A stretch of 64,000 nt of DNA, from contig JAUPFP010000038.1 in assembly GCA_036925085.1 (NCBI GenBank), positions 1,735,671 to 1,799,670 of the forward strand, in the 5' to 3' direction. Under the pieces are notes generated by a model. That model searched no databases. It saw only the letters and a program-made list of their open reading frames with translations, and had not been told where the DNA came from. The stretch is from Brachycybe producta (taxonomy: Eukaryota > Arthropoda > Diplopoda > Playtdesmida > Andrognathidae). Positions 28,113 to 38,930 of the stretch are shown here, in pieces. The first letter of the stretch is position 1; every line of letters begins with the position of its first letter. The position numbers and the translations under genes were made by a program.

Positions 28113-28709
28113 AAGAAATAAAGAGAAAGACAATCGCCAGTTTTGTTTGTCAAAAGACACTATATAACAACACTACTGCTGTGCGCACTGTACTATTTGG
28201 TCATTCTCAGGACTTTTATTCGTCGAACAAAAGGTCTACTTCAAACATAAAACATATTTTTTTTATCCTTTGCTTATCTATTCATTGCCTAACATGAATA
28301 ACAAACGCAAAAAATCTCTTTATTCACACAAGTGCCTTATGTTTAATAAAATAACTCCAACTTAACAAAAAAAAACTCCAAATATTGTGTTTTAAATATG
28401 ACCAAATATGTATGATCGGAATTTTGTTTTTCAGGAGCAACACACTAAGAGAAGAATAACAATAAAATCTCACTGAATTCCACTTTGTAAAGTCTTCAGT
28501 GTATGTGATTCCTTCCCTAAGAAGAAACTGCAAGTGCGTTAGAGACTAGAACGGTAGCTGAGAATCACGTAATATTGGTAACAGTATTTTCATTAGAATA
28601 ATTTTTAAAATAAACTTTTATTGAGGATAAATTATAAAATATCGTCTCTTTAAAATTCAGTTCATTTCATACCTAAATAAAAATCTTATTTTAAAAGTTT
28701 GTACATGAA

Positions 28710-29050
28710 AAAGTACACTTAAGCTAAATACATTCAAGTTAAATGTGTTTCGCTGAATTATACTGAGTTCAGTTAAGAACATGAACAAGATGAAATCGAC
28801 TTTTTTACTGTCGAAAAAGCGCCTGCCGATCCCGGTCGGTTAGGACCCGGCATGGGGATGGGCAACCCCGGGCCCACGTGTGACCTACCGTAGTCAAAAG
28901 TGGTCCGACCATGGTCATAAGTGACTACGGGTGCCATAGGTTGGGCAACGGTAAAAAGAGTTACGCCTCAGGGGAGTAAACCCCCGACAAAATTATGACT
29001 TTATTACTTAATATCTGAAATATTAAAGCATTTTGAAAGCATTTTTAAGA
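28710..29050. repeat. Diverged family A element split by a GC-rich insert
   Basis: The left half (28710-28803) has AATACATTCAAGTTAAATGT and GAGTTCAGTTAAGAACATGA, matching the family A left half. The right half resumes at 28997 with TTATTACTTAATATCTGAA, which matches the copy at 61507-61841 closely. The right end is lost in A+T-rich DNA; its boundary is approximate. Confidence 0.6.
28804..28996. mobile_element. GC-rich 193-bp insertion, SINE-like or LINE 5' fragment
   Basis: The block is far more GC-rich than its surroundings (it contains GCGCCTGCCGATCCCGGTCG and GGGCAACCCCGGGCCCACGT). It interrupts a family A element. A possible 6-bp duplication GACTTT flanks it (28798-28803 and 28997-29002). 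It ends ACAAAATTAT with no clear poly-A. I do not see a convincing pair of RNA polymerase III A and B boxes, so SINE status is unproven; a 5'-UTR fragment of a LINE is an alternative. Confidence 0.55.
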
Positions 29051-29767
29051 TGGTAACTTTTAAAATTAAAATTATTTAGTTTAAAATTTTAAGTTTATTG
29101 TAAAACTTGACTATATATTATTTTTTTAAAAATAACGTCATGACAATACATATTTTTATTATTCTAGTTTCTAAGAAGCTTTCAATATATTTTTCTTCTT
29201 CATTAAAATAAAGTTTCCATCCATACTTTTTCTAAAATATCTCTGCTAGAATTATGTTCAACAAATTTAGTTGTTTAAGACACACACACACACCTACGTT
29301 AAAAGATAGAAGAAAAAAACAAAACACTGCCATTATTAGCACGTACAGAAGAAGAAGAAGAAGAAGAGGGAAAAAAAGCTCATATATGTAAACTACATTT
29401 ACATTTCACACATGATTCTTAATGAAGAACACAACAGAACCACCCACAATACAACATCCTAAAAAAAACGAACCCACCTCCCCCCCCCCCCCCCAAAAAA
29501 AAATAACATTATATATGCAGCACTAATATTATTAAGTAGTTTTTGTATGAGTAGCAGTTATGAAACACAAAAATGATGGACGGAATTGTTATTACACATA
29601 TACAATATGTATACTTTATATGATAAAACTTAAGAATACCAAACCTTCAAACGTCAGTTGCGGGGGGAGAGAGAGAGAGAGAGAGAGAGTTTTCAGGGGA
29701 GAGAGAGTAAGGGGAGATATTTTAAGAAAAGTAACATCATATCACCACCACCACAACGACGATCGTG

Positions 29768-29783
29768 ACGACGATGATGATGC

Positions 29784-29814
<31 letters not shown>
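29768..29814. repeat. (GAT)n trinucleotide microsatellite
   Basis: About 15 GAT units with CTG and ACG interruptions near the left edge. It translates as poly-Asp on one strand and poly-Ser or poly-His on the other. Confidence 0.93.
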
Positions 29815-30362
29815 AATGGTAACATAAGGGAAAATATGGGGAGGAAGTGGGATGGGGGGGGGGAGATGAAAAATTTGGTGATGAGAAAAGGACGAAAAAA
29901 TTCTTTACATCCTCCACCCTCATATACTGTATATAAATATCCTGCCCCCCTTGCAATAAAAAGACATAAAACTTTCTCATCATGCACCAAACTGGCCATT
30001 ATAGAGTTGCATTTTAATAATGCAACAAGCTCAATTTGCATAAGTCAATTTAGTAGATGGACTCCAACAACAACAATAACTAGAGAGAAAAAATCCTTGG
30101 GTTTTCAGAAGAGGAACAAGAAAAAACCCGTCTTTTATTGACTATATGAAAGTTACACATAGTTAAAGTAAAAAAAAAACAGTCATTCAACAGAATCACT
30201 AGTCAATATGTGCAACTCATCAATTTCCTAGTAAATCTAGTGATGAAAATTAATATGCAGAATGTCTAAAATAAAACTATCTACTGTAGATAACACCGGC
30301 TTTATTAAAAACAAGATATACTGCAATATTTCCTGTAATAAATTGTTATTGCAAGTGTCATA

Positions 30363-30413
30363 ATTTTCTTACAAGACGTGCAAAAGGTTTATTACACACG
30401 ACTTGTAAGAAAA
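30363..30413. repeat. Short hairpin, about 17-bp stem with one mismatch
   Basis: ATTTTCTTACAAGACGTG faces CACGACTTGTAAGAAAA across a ~16-base A+T-rich loop. It could be the core of a small MITE or a chance structure. Confidence 0.55.
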
Positions 30414-32547
30414 CAGTTAAATTATTTCTTTTTGCAAAGAAACTGTGCTGATTCACAGCAACATTTGACTAATTTCTTTCAATAAAGATTGAAAATGTGA
30501 TCACAGGCTATAAGAACTCATTTCTCTTTGATTGGGTTATTATTGTTAAAGCCACTTTCTTATTTTGAAAACTGTCTAGTAATTATGTAGAATAAGAGAT
30601 TTTCTACTTTATCGAAAACATACACACAAAAAAAGACACCACCAACATATAGGAAGCTGATTCCTCTTCTGACATCTTCTTTCTAAACCCATTACTAAAA
30701 TTTGACAGTCCAGCAAAACCAAACTCACCTCTCTCCAATTTCTTGGTTTCCAAACATTCCTTTCACTTTCATTTTACTTTCAAACCAAGAAAATTAAAAA
30801 AAAAAACCTGGCAAAAAAAAGTTTCATTTCAAAAGCTCTACTTCAATGTAAAGCATATCTTAATGAAAAAGAAACTAGAAAGGTATTTTTTTTACATTTC
30901 CATTTTTCCAAATATCTATTCATTGAAAACAAAACAGATGCTAAGAAACAGATTTTTACCATACATGTGTATATAATATATACATACACATTTTATATAT
31001 ACACATATCAATGCAAAATTTATTTTATCTTTTCTTCTATATGAATGGAATTTGCATCTGTTGCTTTTCCCAACTTTTGTTTTATGTCAACAAGAAAATA
31101 TTTTCTTTTAAAAAAAAAATAAATTTCAACATCTGCACTCAGGTGTGAGTCCTTACAAAAAAAAACATCACCTGAATGAACTTACAGATAAAATAAAACG
31201 ATTTCGACAAAGAAATAACACAGAAAAAAAAAAAAAACTTCACGTTATAACAAACACCAAACTTTCTTTTTCCAATCTCTCTCTCTCTCTTTTTCAATGT
31301 CTCTCTCTCTCTCACTATTTTTCTATCTATCTATCTTTGTCTAAGAAATTCATCCACCCTCACTAACATACTCAATTATAAACCTACAAATGTCATGTAA
31401 GTTTTTTGTTCACTAAGATTGTAAGACACATAACTATAGGAAAGCTAATACAAAAAAAAAGAAGAAAATCAGTAAACCAACTAAGAAGAAGAAGAAAAAA
31501 CAAACATTTCTCAGGAAGAAGATTCTATTTAAGATAACAAAAAATGTCCATGGATTTTCCATCCAAAACATAAAAAACCCTCCGAAGAAGAAGAGAAAAA
31601 AAAGTCACCCGGATATTGTGTGTGTATTTTTGTGTTAACTAGATATATACACACTTTACTAACTCCCAACCTCATAAAAGGCAAAGATTAGACATTAGGT
31701 AAGGAGATAAGAAGAAGTGTTACTAAGGTAGTAAGAGACAACTTCTTATTTTCAACAAATGTTGGTGTTTTTTTTTTCGTTTTTTTTTTATTTTACATTT
31801 CATAAGGTATAGGATATCTAAACCAAAATGAAATTTAAAGGAGACGAGAGAGGGGGAAAAAAAAAGAAATCAAAAGAAAAATACTAAACCAAAAAAATAA
31901 ACCTAATACCAATATACTCTTAAGTACGTTAGAAACAAACAAACAAACAGAAAATAAAAAACCTAAAGGCGGACTTAAAACGAAACCAAATGCTAATGAT
32001 GTGTACACAGTGTTCAAATAAATAAAAAATAGTATTTAGAGACAGTGTAAACGAATATGTGGGTGCCAGCATGACATAATTCGATTTCTTGTTTTATACG
32101 AGCTTAGCTAATAAACCAAATAAATCTTCCCTTTTAGAAAGTGGGTAACTGAGAGGAACAAGAAGAAGATCCATCATTCTATTTCAATCTCACAATTTCA
32201 GTCATTGTGTTTGTGTAAACATTTGGCAAATTTGAAGTGGGCGTGTTTTTAGAATTTTTTTCTTTCTTTATGGCATTGTAAATTAAAAAAAAAGAAAATT
32301 CATTACAAGCGAACACTGGTAAAGATGCAACAGATTAATGGGTGAAATATGTTCTCAGTGAAGACAGACAGACAACATCCTCTTCATTTCCGGTTAACAT
32401 TCAAGCTTATGCAAAGTTGGGAATTTTAGTTTGAACCTAAAAATCTTACAGAGAAAATGTATTCAAAAGCAAACCCACTTTTGTCTTTGACTTCGCGCTT
32501 TTAAAACTATCTTAAAATCAAATTATGATTAAGATGGTTTATGAATA

Positions 32548-32870
32548 ACTGATTATCGAACTCTTGAGTATTCTGTCAAGAACAAACTTCAAAGAAGGAA
32601 AGAAAGTATTTTAGAAACTAGAAAAGCAGCTCAATCATTTAAAGGTATTTCCCATTTTAATATTTTTCAAAATAAACGTTTCAGAGACAAAAAAATATTG
32701 TCTGCTTAAAGTTGGGTCATTTTCAAGCTGATATAAAAAGCTCATTTTGAAAGATATCAAGCGTGAAAATACAGTTAAGTGATTGAGCTACCCTTCTAGT
32801 CTTTAAAACACATTCACCTTTCTCTTCATTTTGTACCTGGAAGACAAAGAATAGTCGGAGTTCGAGAAGC
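32548..32870. repeat. Family E palindromic element, about 320 bp
   Basis: Left end ATCGAACTCTTGAGTATTCT and right end AATAGTCGGAGTTCGAGAA are inverted. Next inside, TTTTAGAAACTAGAAAAGCA faces TACCCTTCTAGTCTTTAAAA. Near the centre, TTTTCAAAATAAACG faces AGCTCATTTTGAAAGAT. The whole element folds on itself. A close relative lies at 35788-36085 and a partial one at 56024-56230. Confidence 0.7.
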
Positions 32871-34138
32871 ATTTACATTTGAAAATCACCTCATCCTTAT
32901 CATATGAAGTGATTTCTTAAGAAATTGTAGTCACAACTAAACCTTATGAGTTATCTAATACTTAAATGTGCCTTAAGGGTAGAATTTACGCTAGAATACA
33001 CAAAGTAACCCGATTAACAAGCTAAAAAGGCCCAAATTCAAGAACAAAACTTGACATTTGAACTTCAACTTGAATCTTTGGAGAGAAAAAATTCCATATA
33101 AACGAAATAAAACAAGGATATTTATGTTTAAACCCTGTTTTGAGGGGGTTGTAATTTGAAGTTCAAAGCGCAAAATTTACTTTTCCAATTAGGACCAAAA
33201 ACAAACTTAATTTGTCACTCCAAATGTTCGCCTAAAAAACACGTAAAAATGCAATCACGTGACAGGATCAAAGAATTGGGTTATAACTCTTACGTATATA
33301 GGTTAAAACAAAAAAAAAACTATTTTAAAAAGATTTTTTCTCTAAATTTCACTGTCTATAGTCTATTTTTCTCTTTGAAGTTTCTTCTTTCTTTTATACA
33401 CAGTATCAGGAGACACCCCTCCACTTTAAAAAACCCCAAAGGGCTCACCCAATACTAATACAAAACCCAAGAAAGATATGTTTACCGTCAATAGCGTCGC
33501 TATGGTAACAAGAGTTTGAGCTTTTCAAAAGATCCGTATATCTTATGTGTATACCTTAGAGATTAATCTAACTACTTTTGGAATGTTAAAAGTTGGAAAG
33601 AAAAAGAAGAAAAAAAGCCGCAGAAAAGAGAGAAGAATATTGTTAAAAGATTTCATGTGCAAAAAGTATGGAGAGAAGATGCTTCTTCCGTACTAAACTA
33701 ATGTAAAACTAACTTACATTAGTACATCACGCTCACATTGAGCACTAAAAAAAACCTAACGTTAATATAGAGTACTTTTTCTAACAAAAAGTTACATTTG
33801 GCCATAGATTGCATTCAGATACTGTACACACACACACACATTATATTTTGGTGCACTAATTGTTATATTTAACAACCTTCCGAACAAGTAAAAAAAAACT
33901 TAAGACACACACACAGAGACGCAAAGAAGAGACAAACATAAAATTGTCCACTCTGATATTATTAGCAAGGACACGACAAAACATTGGACCCATTTCCTGA
34001 TGCCATTTAGGATGATGATGATGATGACGTGGACCTCAGAATACATTATTAGTACTAACATCATGTATATATGAATTTATCCACATGTAGACCCACATAC
34101 AGTATATTTATAACTGAAAAGTGATAGTAAGAAAAGGC

Positions 34139-34141
<3 letters not shown>
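32871..34141. other. A+T-rich non-coding DNA
   Basis: No gene or clear element end seen. A short (GAT)n run lies at about 34013-34027. Confidence 0.55.

Positions 34142-34176
<35 letters not shown>
34142..34176. repeat. (GA)n microsatellite
   Basis: About 35 bp of GA dinucleotides bordering the coding-like frame at 34177-34413. Confidence 0.95.
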
Positions 34177-34178
<2 letters not shown>

Positions 34179-34413
34179 AAGAGCCTATAGGGCCTACATA
34201 AGATTCTCCCACATGACTACGTAAGACTATTTTGTTGGCGCCAACAAATATACAACCGACTTTCATGCCACATTGTCTTCCGCAATTCGTCCGTATTAAC
34301 TTCCGGTGACCATAAAGCCAAATATCGGGTGCAATCCAGCGTTTCCAAAGGGACAAATTAACCAGCTTCAAATAAAAGTATATACAAGTAATCATTATGA
34401 TAACAGTGGGCAA
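34177..34413 (-). other. Weak coding-like open frame, function unknown
   Basis: A 78-codon open frame on the minus strand lies in a patch with more G+C than its flanks and without microsatellite composition. The N-terminal third is hydrophobic (residues about 3-20, resembling a membrane segment). The remainder is mixed and charged, with Cys residues in NCGRQCGMKVGC. I recognise no family. A (GGA)n run lies just upstream at 34424-34449 and a (GA)n run just downstream. It could be an exon, a degraded transposon frame or chance; chance is quite possible. Confidence 0.2.
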
Positions 34414-34423
34414 TACAAACGAG

Positions 34424-34449
34424 GCGGAGGAGGAGGAGGAGGAGGAGGA
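34424..34449. repeat. (GGA)n trinucleotide microsatellite
   Basis: About 26 bp of GGA units. Confidence 0.93.
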
Positions 34450-35224
34450 ATATGTTAGTTGTTCTATGTTGGGACTATGAAGGGAAGAAGGTGACTGCGT
34501 GGGTCAGTCACTGATGCAAGTCTTTGCAAGCAACAGGACAGAATTCGTTTTTTTTTGTACTTTGTGATGCTCCATTAGGATGCCAGTCAAGCGTCTTAAA
34601 GGAACAGAAACAACAAAATTCCCTCTTCCAAACTAAAAGGCTATACATATGTAGGGAGAAAAAAATGTTGCACTGATGCTACTTCAAGACACGATTCTTT
34701 TACATTGCCATACTTAGCCATTGCAAAATATGCAAAACTGTCATAAGTTCTCATAATAATGGCATACAAATAGTAAGATTCTTCAGAATTTATAACAAAA
34801 AACAACTAATATATTAGAAGAAAATTGAACGTGTGTTTGAAACTAGAATAACAAAAGAATCCCATATGAAGATAAGAAATAAATGAGAGGCTTAAGGCGC
34901 GAACAGACTAAGCTCGCGAACAATTCTAGAACAGGTAACTACGAAATTGCCTATTATTGTTGTTGCTTGAGCAGCAGTAGTAATAAAAGTAGTCTATCAT
35001 TGAAATGACTTAAGATAGGTTTTTATAACATTGTAACCATTTCTTTTAAGAGCCTTTATGTATATAAAAAGCAAAAGCACCAAGAAGAGATGAAAAATTC
35101 ACCTTCTGAATCGTAACACTGAAAACACTTGAGTACAATGCGACCATATGAAAGACCATCGTAATTGCATTAAGCTGGATTTTATGGCTTTTTATTCCAC
35201 AATTAACATGCCAAACACTATATA

Positions 35225-35298
<74 letters not shown>

Positions 35299-35787
35299 GT
35301 ATATATGACAATACAAGTTTGTGCCTATGGGGTACACAACAACAACACAAAGATGAAAACCTATCCACCCACAACAAACATTTTTTTCAAAAAGAGATCA
35401 TGATCGAAAGTGAAAACACTGCGTCCTACACGCATCATCAATGTATTCAAGTTCAACTTAAATCAACCACAAAATTTAAGCCTCCTTTTTTTCTAAAAAA
35501 AACACCATCATTTCTGTGTGAGAGAGCGAGAAAGAAAAAGATTCTAAATAGAAAAATCAGCGAGTAACACGTAATATAAAAATAAATATAAGACAGAACA
35601 CACACACTTTATAAAAGTATCATATATTTATTATACCCAATAACACAAAAAAAGATTAAAGTATTTTCTTAAAGCTAAAAAGCAGAGAAAATATAAACAT
35701 AAAATAAAACAACCTCGTGTGCTTTCAGTGATTGCCATCATACAGGGTTCAACTTAAGGTCTTCTTAAAGTGTAAACGCCTCTAACA
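34450..35787. other. A+T-rich non-coding DNA with a (TA)n tract
   Basis: No gene seen. Contains the (TA)n tract at 35220-35293. Confidence 0.55.
35220..35293. repeat. (TA)n microsatellite
   Basis: About 74 bp of TA dinucleotides with a single C interruption near 35238. Confidence 0.95.
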
Positions 35788-36085
35788 ACTCTTTTGAGTA
35801 TTCTATCTTTCTGATACAAAATAAAGAATGTGTTTTAGAAACTAGAAGGATAACTCATTCACTTAATAATACTTTCATGTTAGTATCTTTCAAAATAAGT
35901 TTGAAAATGTACAATGCGAGATATTTTTTTAAATTTGTTTGCCTATAAAAAGTTTATTTTGAAAGATATATTATCAACATGAAAATACCTTTCAAGTAAT
36001 TGAACGACTTTTTCTAGTTTCTAAAATACTTAAGAGTTTCTCTTAATTTTATTCCTGGAAGACAAAGCAAACATAAGAGTTCGGA
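35788..36085. repeat. Family E palindromic element, about 300 bp
   Basis: Left arm has ACTCTTTTGAGTATTCTAT and GTTTTAGAAACTAGAAGGAT. The right arm has the reverse pattern: CTTTTTCTAGTTTCTAAAAT and AAGAGTTCGG. Inner arms TTTCAAAATAAGTTT and AAAGTTTATTTTGAAAGAT face each other. Confidence 0.7.
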
Positions 36086-36663
36086 TAATAGTTGTCTTAT
36101 AAACTAAACGATTAAACAGAGATCGCCGCCAAGAAAACGCTCCATTTTTAAAGAGCAATTTTATCATTTTATGAATATGAAAAAATGGACATTATCATTT
36201 CAAGAGTTCCACTGAAAATCTGAAATATATACATCTAAGCTGAGAACTATGAAAAGATTTACATCACCCCAACCACTTCAATATTGCCATAATTCCAAAT
36301 TATGATGTCTCTGTACAAGTTACTCTAGTCTTCAAAAGGCATTTTTCTATTAGAGTGGTGGTCTACTTGCATCACATTTGAGTGACCAAGTTCCTTTTTA
36401 GCCATCATCAGTCTACTAACGTACAATTCGCTTGACCATGTCAATTTTCACTGACTTCCTGTTTGTTTGAGTGCTACTCTGGATCCCCACCACCACACTG
36501 ACCACCAGTCTCTTTCCCTATCTTATGATATTATCATACTTATAAAAATATGTTCAAGTAAATCTTGACTTGGACCGCAAATTGTGTTCATTATCATCAC
36601 ATAAAAAGTAGTACCTCTGTTCAGAAGAATTTTTTTTTAAATACATAAATTGTATTGTTATAT
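36086..36663. other. A+T-rich non-coding DNA
   Basis: No gene or recognisable element seen. Confidence 0.5.
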
Positions 36664-37122
36664 ACAGAGCGCCCCAAAAATATATACACACATTTTGGTC
36701 GTTAATAACTGTCATGTTTATTTTCTTAAATTTAATTTAATAATTTTATAATTAAGAGTAATTGTTACAATAAATATTAGATAACATGTTTAACGTTTAA
36801 ACGATGTATTATCTCAAGTGTTCAAAATGTCATCTATTCTCATCAAGGCTTTGCTGACATCGGTAAGAAACTGATTTGCAAACATCAATTAAAGTATCCT
36901 CTGTAATTGTACGGCAATTCTCATAGATTTCTTCCAGTTTATACAAATATTAAAAGTAATCGAAGAGAATTGTCGTACAATTACAAGGAATACATTAATT
37001 GAGCTTTGTCGATCAGTATCTCATTGATGTCAGCAGCGTCTTGATGACGATGGAGGACATTTTGAAAACTTGAGACAATCCATCATTAAATTATAAATTA
37101 TTAACAACCAAAGTGTGTCTAC
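36664..37122. mobile_element. Palindromic mariner/Tc1-superfamily derivative, about 460 bp
   Basis: The left end reads ACAGAGCGCCCCAAAAATAT and ATACACACATTTTGGTCGTT, an end type common in mariner/IS630-Tc1 elements. The right end carries the inverted, more decayed form (TTAACAACCAAAGTGTGTCT). The interior folds on itself around about 36950. Each arm encodes, outward, a relic of the transposase C-terminus: ENCRTITEDTLIDVCKSVSY on the minus strand in the left arm, and ENCRTITRNTLIELCRSVSH on the plus strand in the right arm. So this is not a simple internal deletion. It holds two copies of the same end of the element, head to head. No complete transposase remains. Confidence 0.72.
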
Positions 37123-37667
37123 ATTGTGAAGTAAGATGTCACTTTAACTCATCCAGAAACACACATTCAAGTAGACACAGACCAGCACAAAAAGGAATAC
37201 CAGAAACCTTTTTTCGAGAACAGAACAGAACAGTGAATCCACATTTTCATTAGCTAATTCAGTTCACCTACAACTATCTTTGCCTCTTGTTACAATACTA
37301 AACGTTAAGACACATATATATACATACGACACAGACACACGGGAACAAAGCATGCTCTGAAGTTTTTTATTTTATTTTCAACGATAACGACTGATTTTCT
37401 TTCATGGCTCATTAGGCTCAGAGAGTGAACAAGAACTCAAATGTGTCTTTTTTAAAAGTCTTTATGTTTCAATGCAGAAGAAACGTTGCAAAATAATAAT
37501 ATAACAAGGACATAAGAAATAAAATGCATGTTTTTGATTTTTGTGCATGTCAGAAAGACGAGTGAAAAAGTATGATGATGATGATGATGATGATGGGAGA
37601 GGGCAAAGACGGTAAGAAAGAAAAGCCATCACCTCAAAAGTATAAGAAGGATTATGCCTTATTAAAG
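37123..37667. other. A+T-rich non-coding DNA
   Basis: No gene seen. A (TGA)n run lies at 37571-37595. Confidence 0.5.
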
Positions 37668-37985
37668 TTACGAATGAAAAAAGGGAGGAGGACAATTTCT
37701 AAAATTGGTGACTGACACTATATGTGTATACGACACACACACACAGAAAAAAAGAGAGACACACAAAAAAAAGTACGTGAGATTGCAGCAGCAATCAAAA
37801 ACCACTGACTCTAGGTTACCATTAAGTTTTGTCGGTGTCAGCAAAGAAGTAATCACGATGAACAGTGATGCGTTTATGCGCATGTAAACTTGATCATTAG
37901 CTTCTTGAAACGGGTCGTAAATTTTAATAGCGCTCACATCAACAGAAGGAACTTCTTTACAACTACTACTACTACTACTATACAA
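37668..37985 (-). other. Weak coding-like open frame, function unknown
   Basis: A 105-codon open frame on the minus strand. The first residues are a poly-Ser run from a TAC/AGT trinucleotide repeat. The next ~55 residues have balanced composition (CKEVPSVDVSAIKIYDPFQE, then NDQVYMRINASLFIV). The C-terminal third is low-complexity Phe/Leu/Cys sequence. The block around AIKIYDPFQE looks more protein-like than anything else in the window apart from the transposon fragments. A minus-strand AG lies just before it, so a single exon is conceivable. I do not recognise a family with confidence. Confidence 0.22.
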
Positions 37986-38639
37986 GGTTAGAATTTAGGG
38001 TGTAGAAAACGGTGAATTTTTCAAGGGGGGTTTGTATTAGGTAAAGGGGGAAGGGGTGGGGAAGAAAAGATTGTGACTTTGAACGCATTCTTTAAACAGA
38101 TAAATCCTTCTTTTTTCCCCTCCTCCCCACCCCCTGTTTGAAAACACAATTCAAATGTCAATGCAGCTAGAAAATATCAAAATATCAGCAACAACAACAA
38201 CAAAAATCAAACGAAACTAACATTCCATTCGTTTACAGGAACCAGATTTTTCCACCAAAAGGCCAGATAATAATAATATTATAATATAATAAAATGTATA
38301 AGTGATTTATTGAAAAATATTCAAATCACTTATATTTTTAATGTCATTTTATTGCAGAATATAAACGGCCAATTATAAAATTCTTTTGTTGAATCTAATT
38401 GTAATCAAGGATATAGAGTCAGAATTTCTAACAAATTTCTCGGTGTTTTTTAGTCAGTCATCAGTCCTATTCTTTAGGTAACATTAATTAGTATATTTTA
38501 ATTATGAACTACTTAATATGTTTTACTGGAATTGAATCGATTATTGTTCTGCTACCAAACCTTTTGCAATTAAACGTAGTAATTAATCATAGTGGATTGA
38601 TTTAAATCAGTGATTTAAAGATCGCTATTTTAAATCAAA
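37986..38639. other. A+T-rich non-coding DNA
   Basis: No gene seen. A small hairpin with an 11-bp perfect stem (ATAAGTGATTT facing AAATCACTTAT) lies at about 38298-38331. Confidence 0.5.
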
Positions 38640-38930
38640 TGATTTTTTTTAATAATAAAGCAAATTAAAAAAAATATTTTTGTCTACAGTTATTTTTAAA
38701 ATGCACTAAAAAGTAAAAAAAGAAAAAAACATAAGTTGTTTGGCCAACCCTTTAACATTTGAGAAAATTGCAGTTAATTATATTATTATGCAAAATAAAA
38801 GTGGGGGTTAAAATATTAAAGGGTTAATGCCACCCACTTTGGCCAAATAAAAAAATATTTTTGTTGTTTTAGTGCATTTTAAAAATAAAAATACTTATTA
38901 AAAAATTACTTATTTTATTTAAATTTATAA
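38640..38930. repeat. Inverted-repeat element, about 290 bp (MITE-like)
   Basis: Left arm TTTTTAAAATGCACTAAAAA and TTTGGCCAACCCTTTAACAT face right arm TTAAAGGGTTAATGCC, CACTTTGGCCAAATAAA and TTAGTGCATTTTAAAAATAA. The centre is near 38790. No coding content. Confidence 0.65.

Larger units (their letters stand above)
25572..28709. other. A+T-rich non-coding DNA with microsatellites
   Basis: No gene seen. It holds CT-rich tracts at 26420-26460, (CT)n-(CA)n at 26674-26717 and (GA)n at 28059-28112. A possible degenerate family E relic (GAGACTAGAACGGTAGC) lies near 28542-28558. Confidence 0.55.
29051..32547. other. A+T-rich non-coding DNA with microsatellites
   Basis: No gene seen. It holds poly-C at about 29479-29494, (GA)n at 29666-29689, (GAT)n at 29768-29814 and a 17-bp-stem hairpin at 30363-30413. 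The 193-codon frame at 29560-30141 is driven by the GA and GAT runs (RERERE then DDDD) and is rejected as a gene. Confidence 0.6.

Noticed and set aside
29560-30141. 193-codon plus-strand frame, the longest in the window
   Set aside because: The frame is carried by a (GA)n run (RERERE) and a (GAT)n run (poly-Asp); the remainder has chance composition and the opposite strand is equally open.
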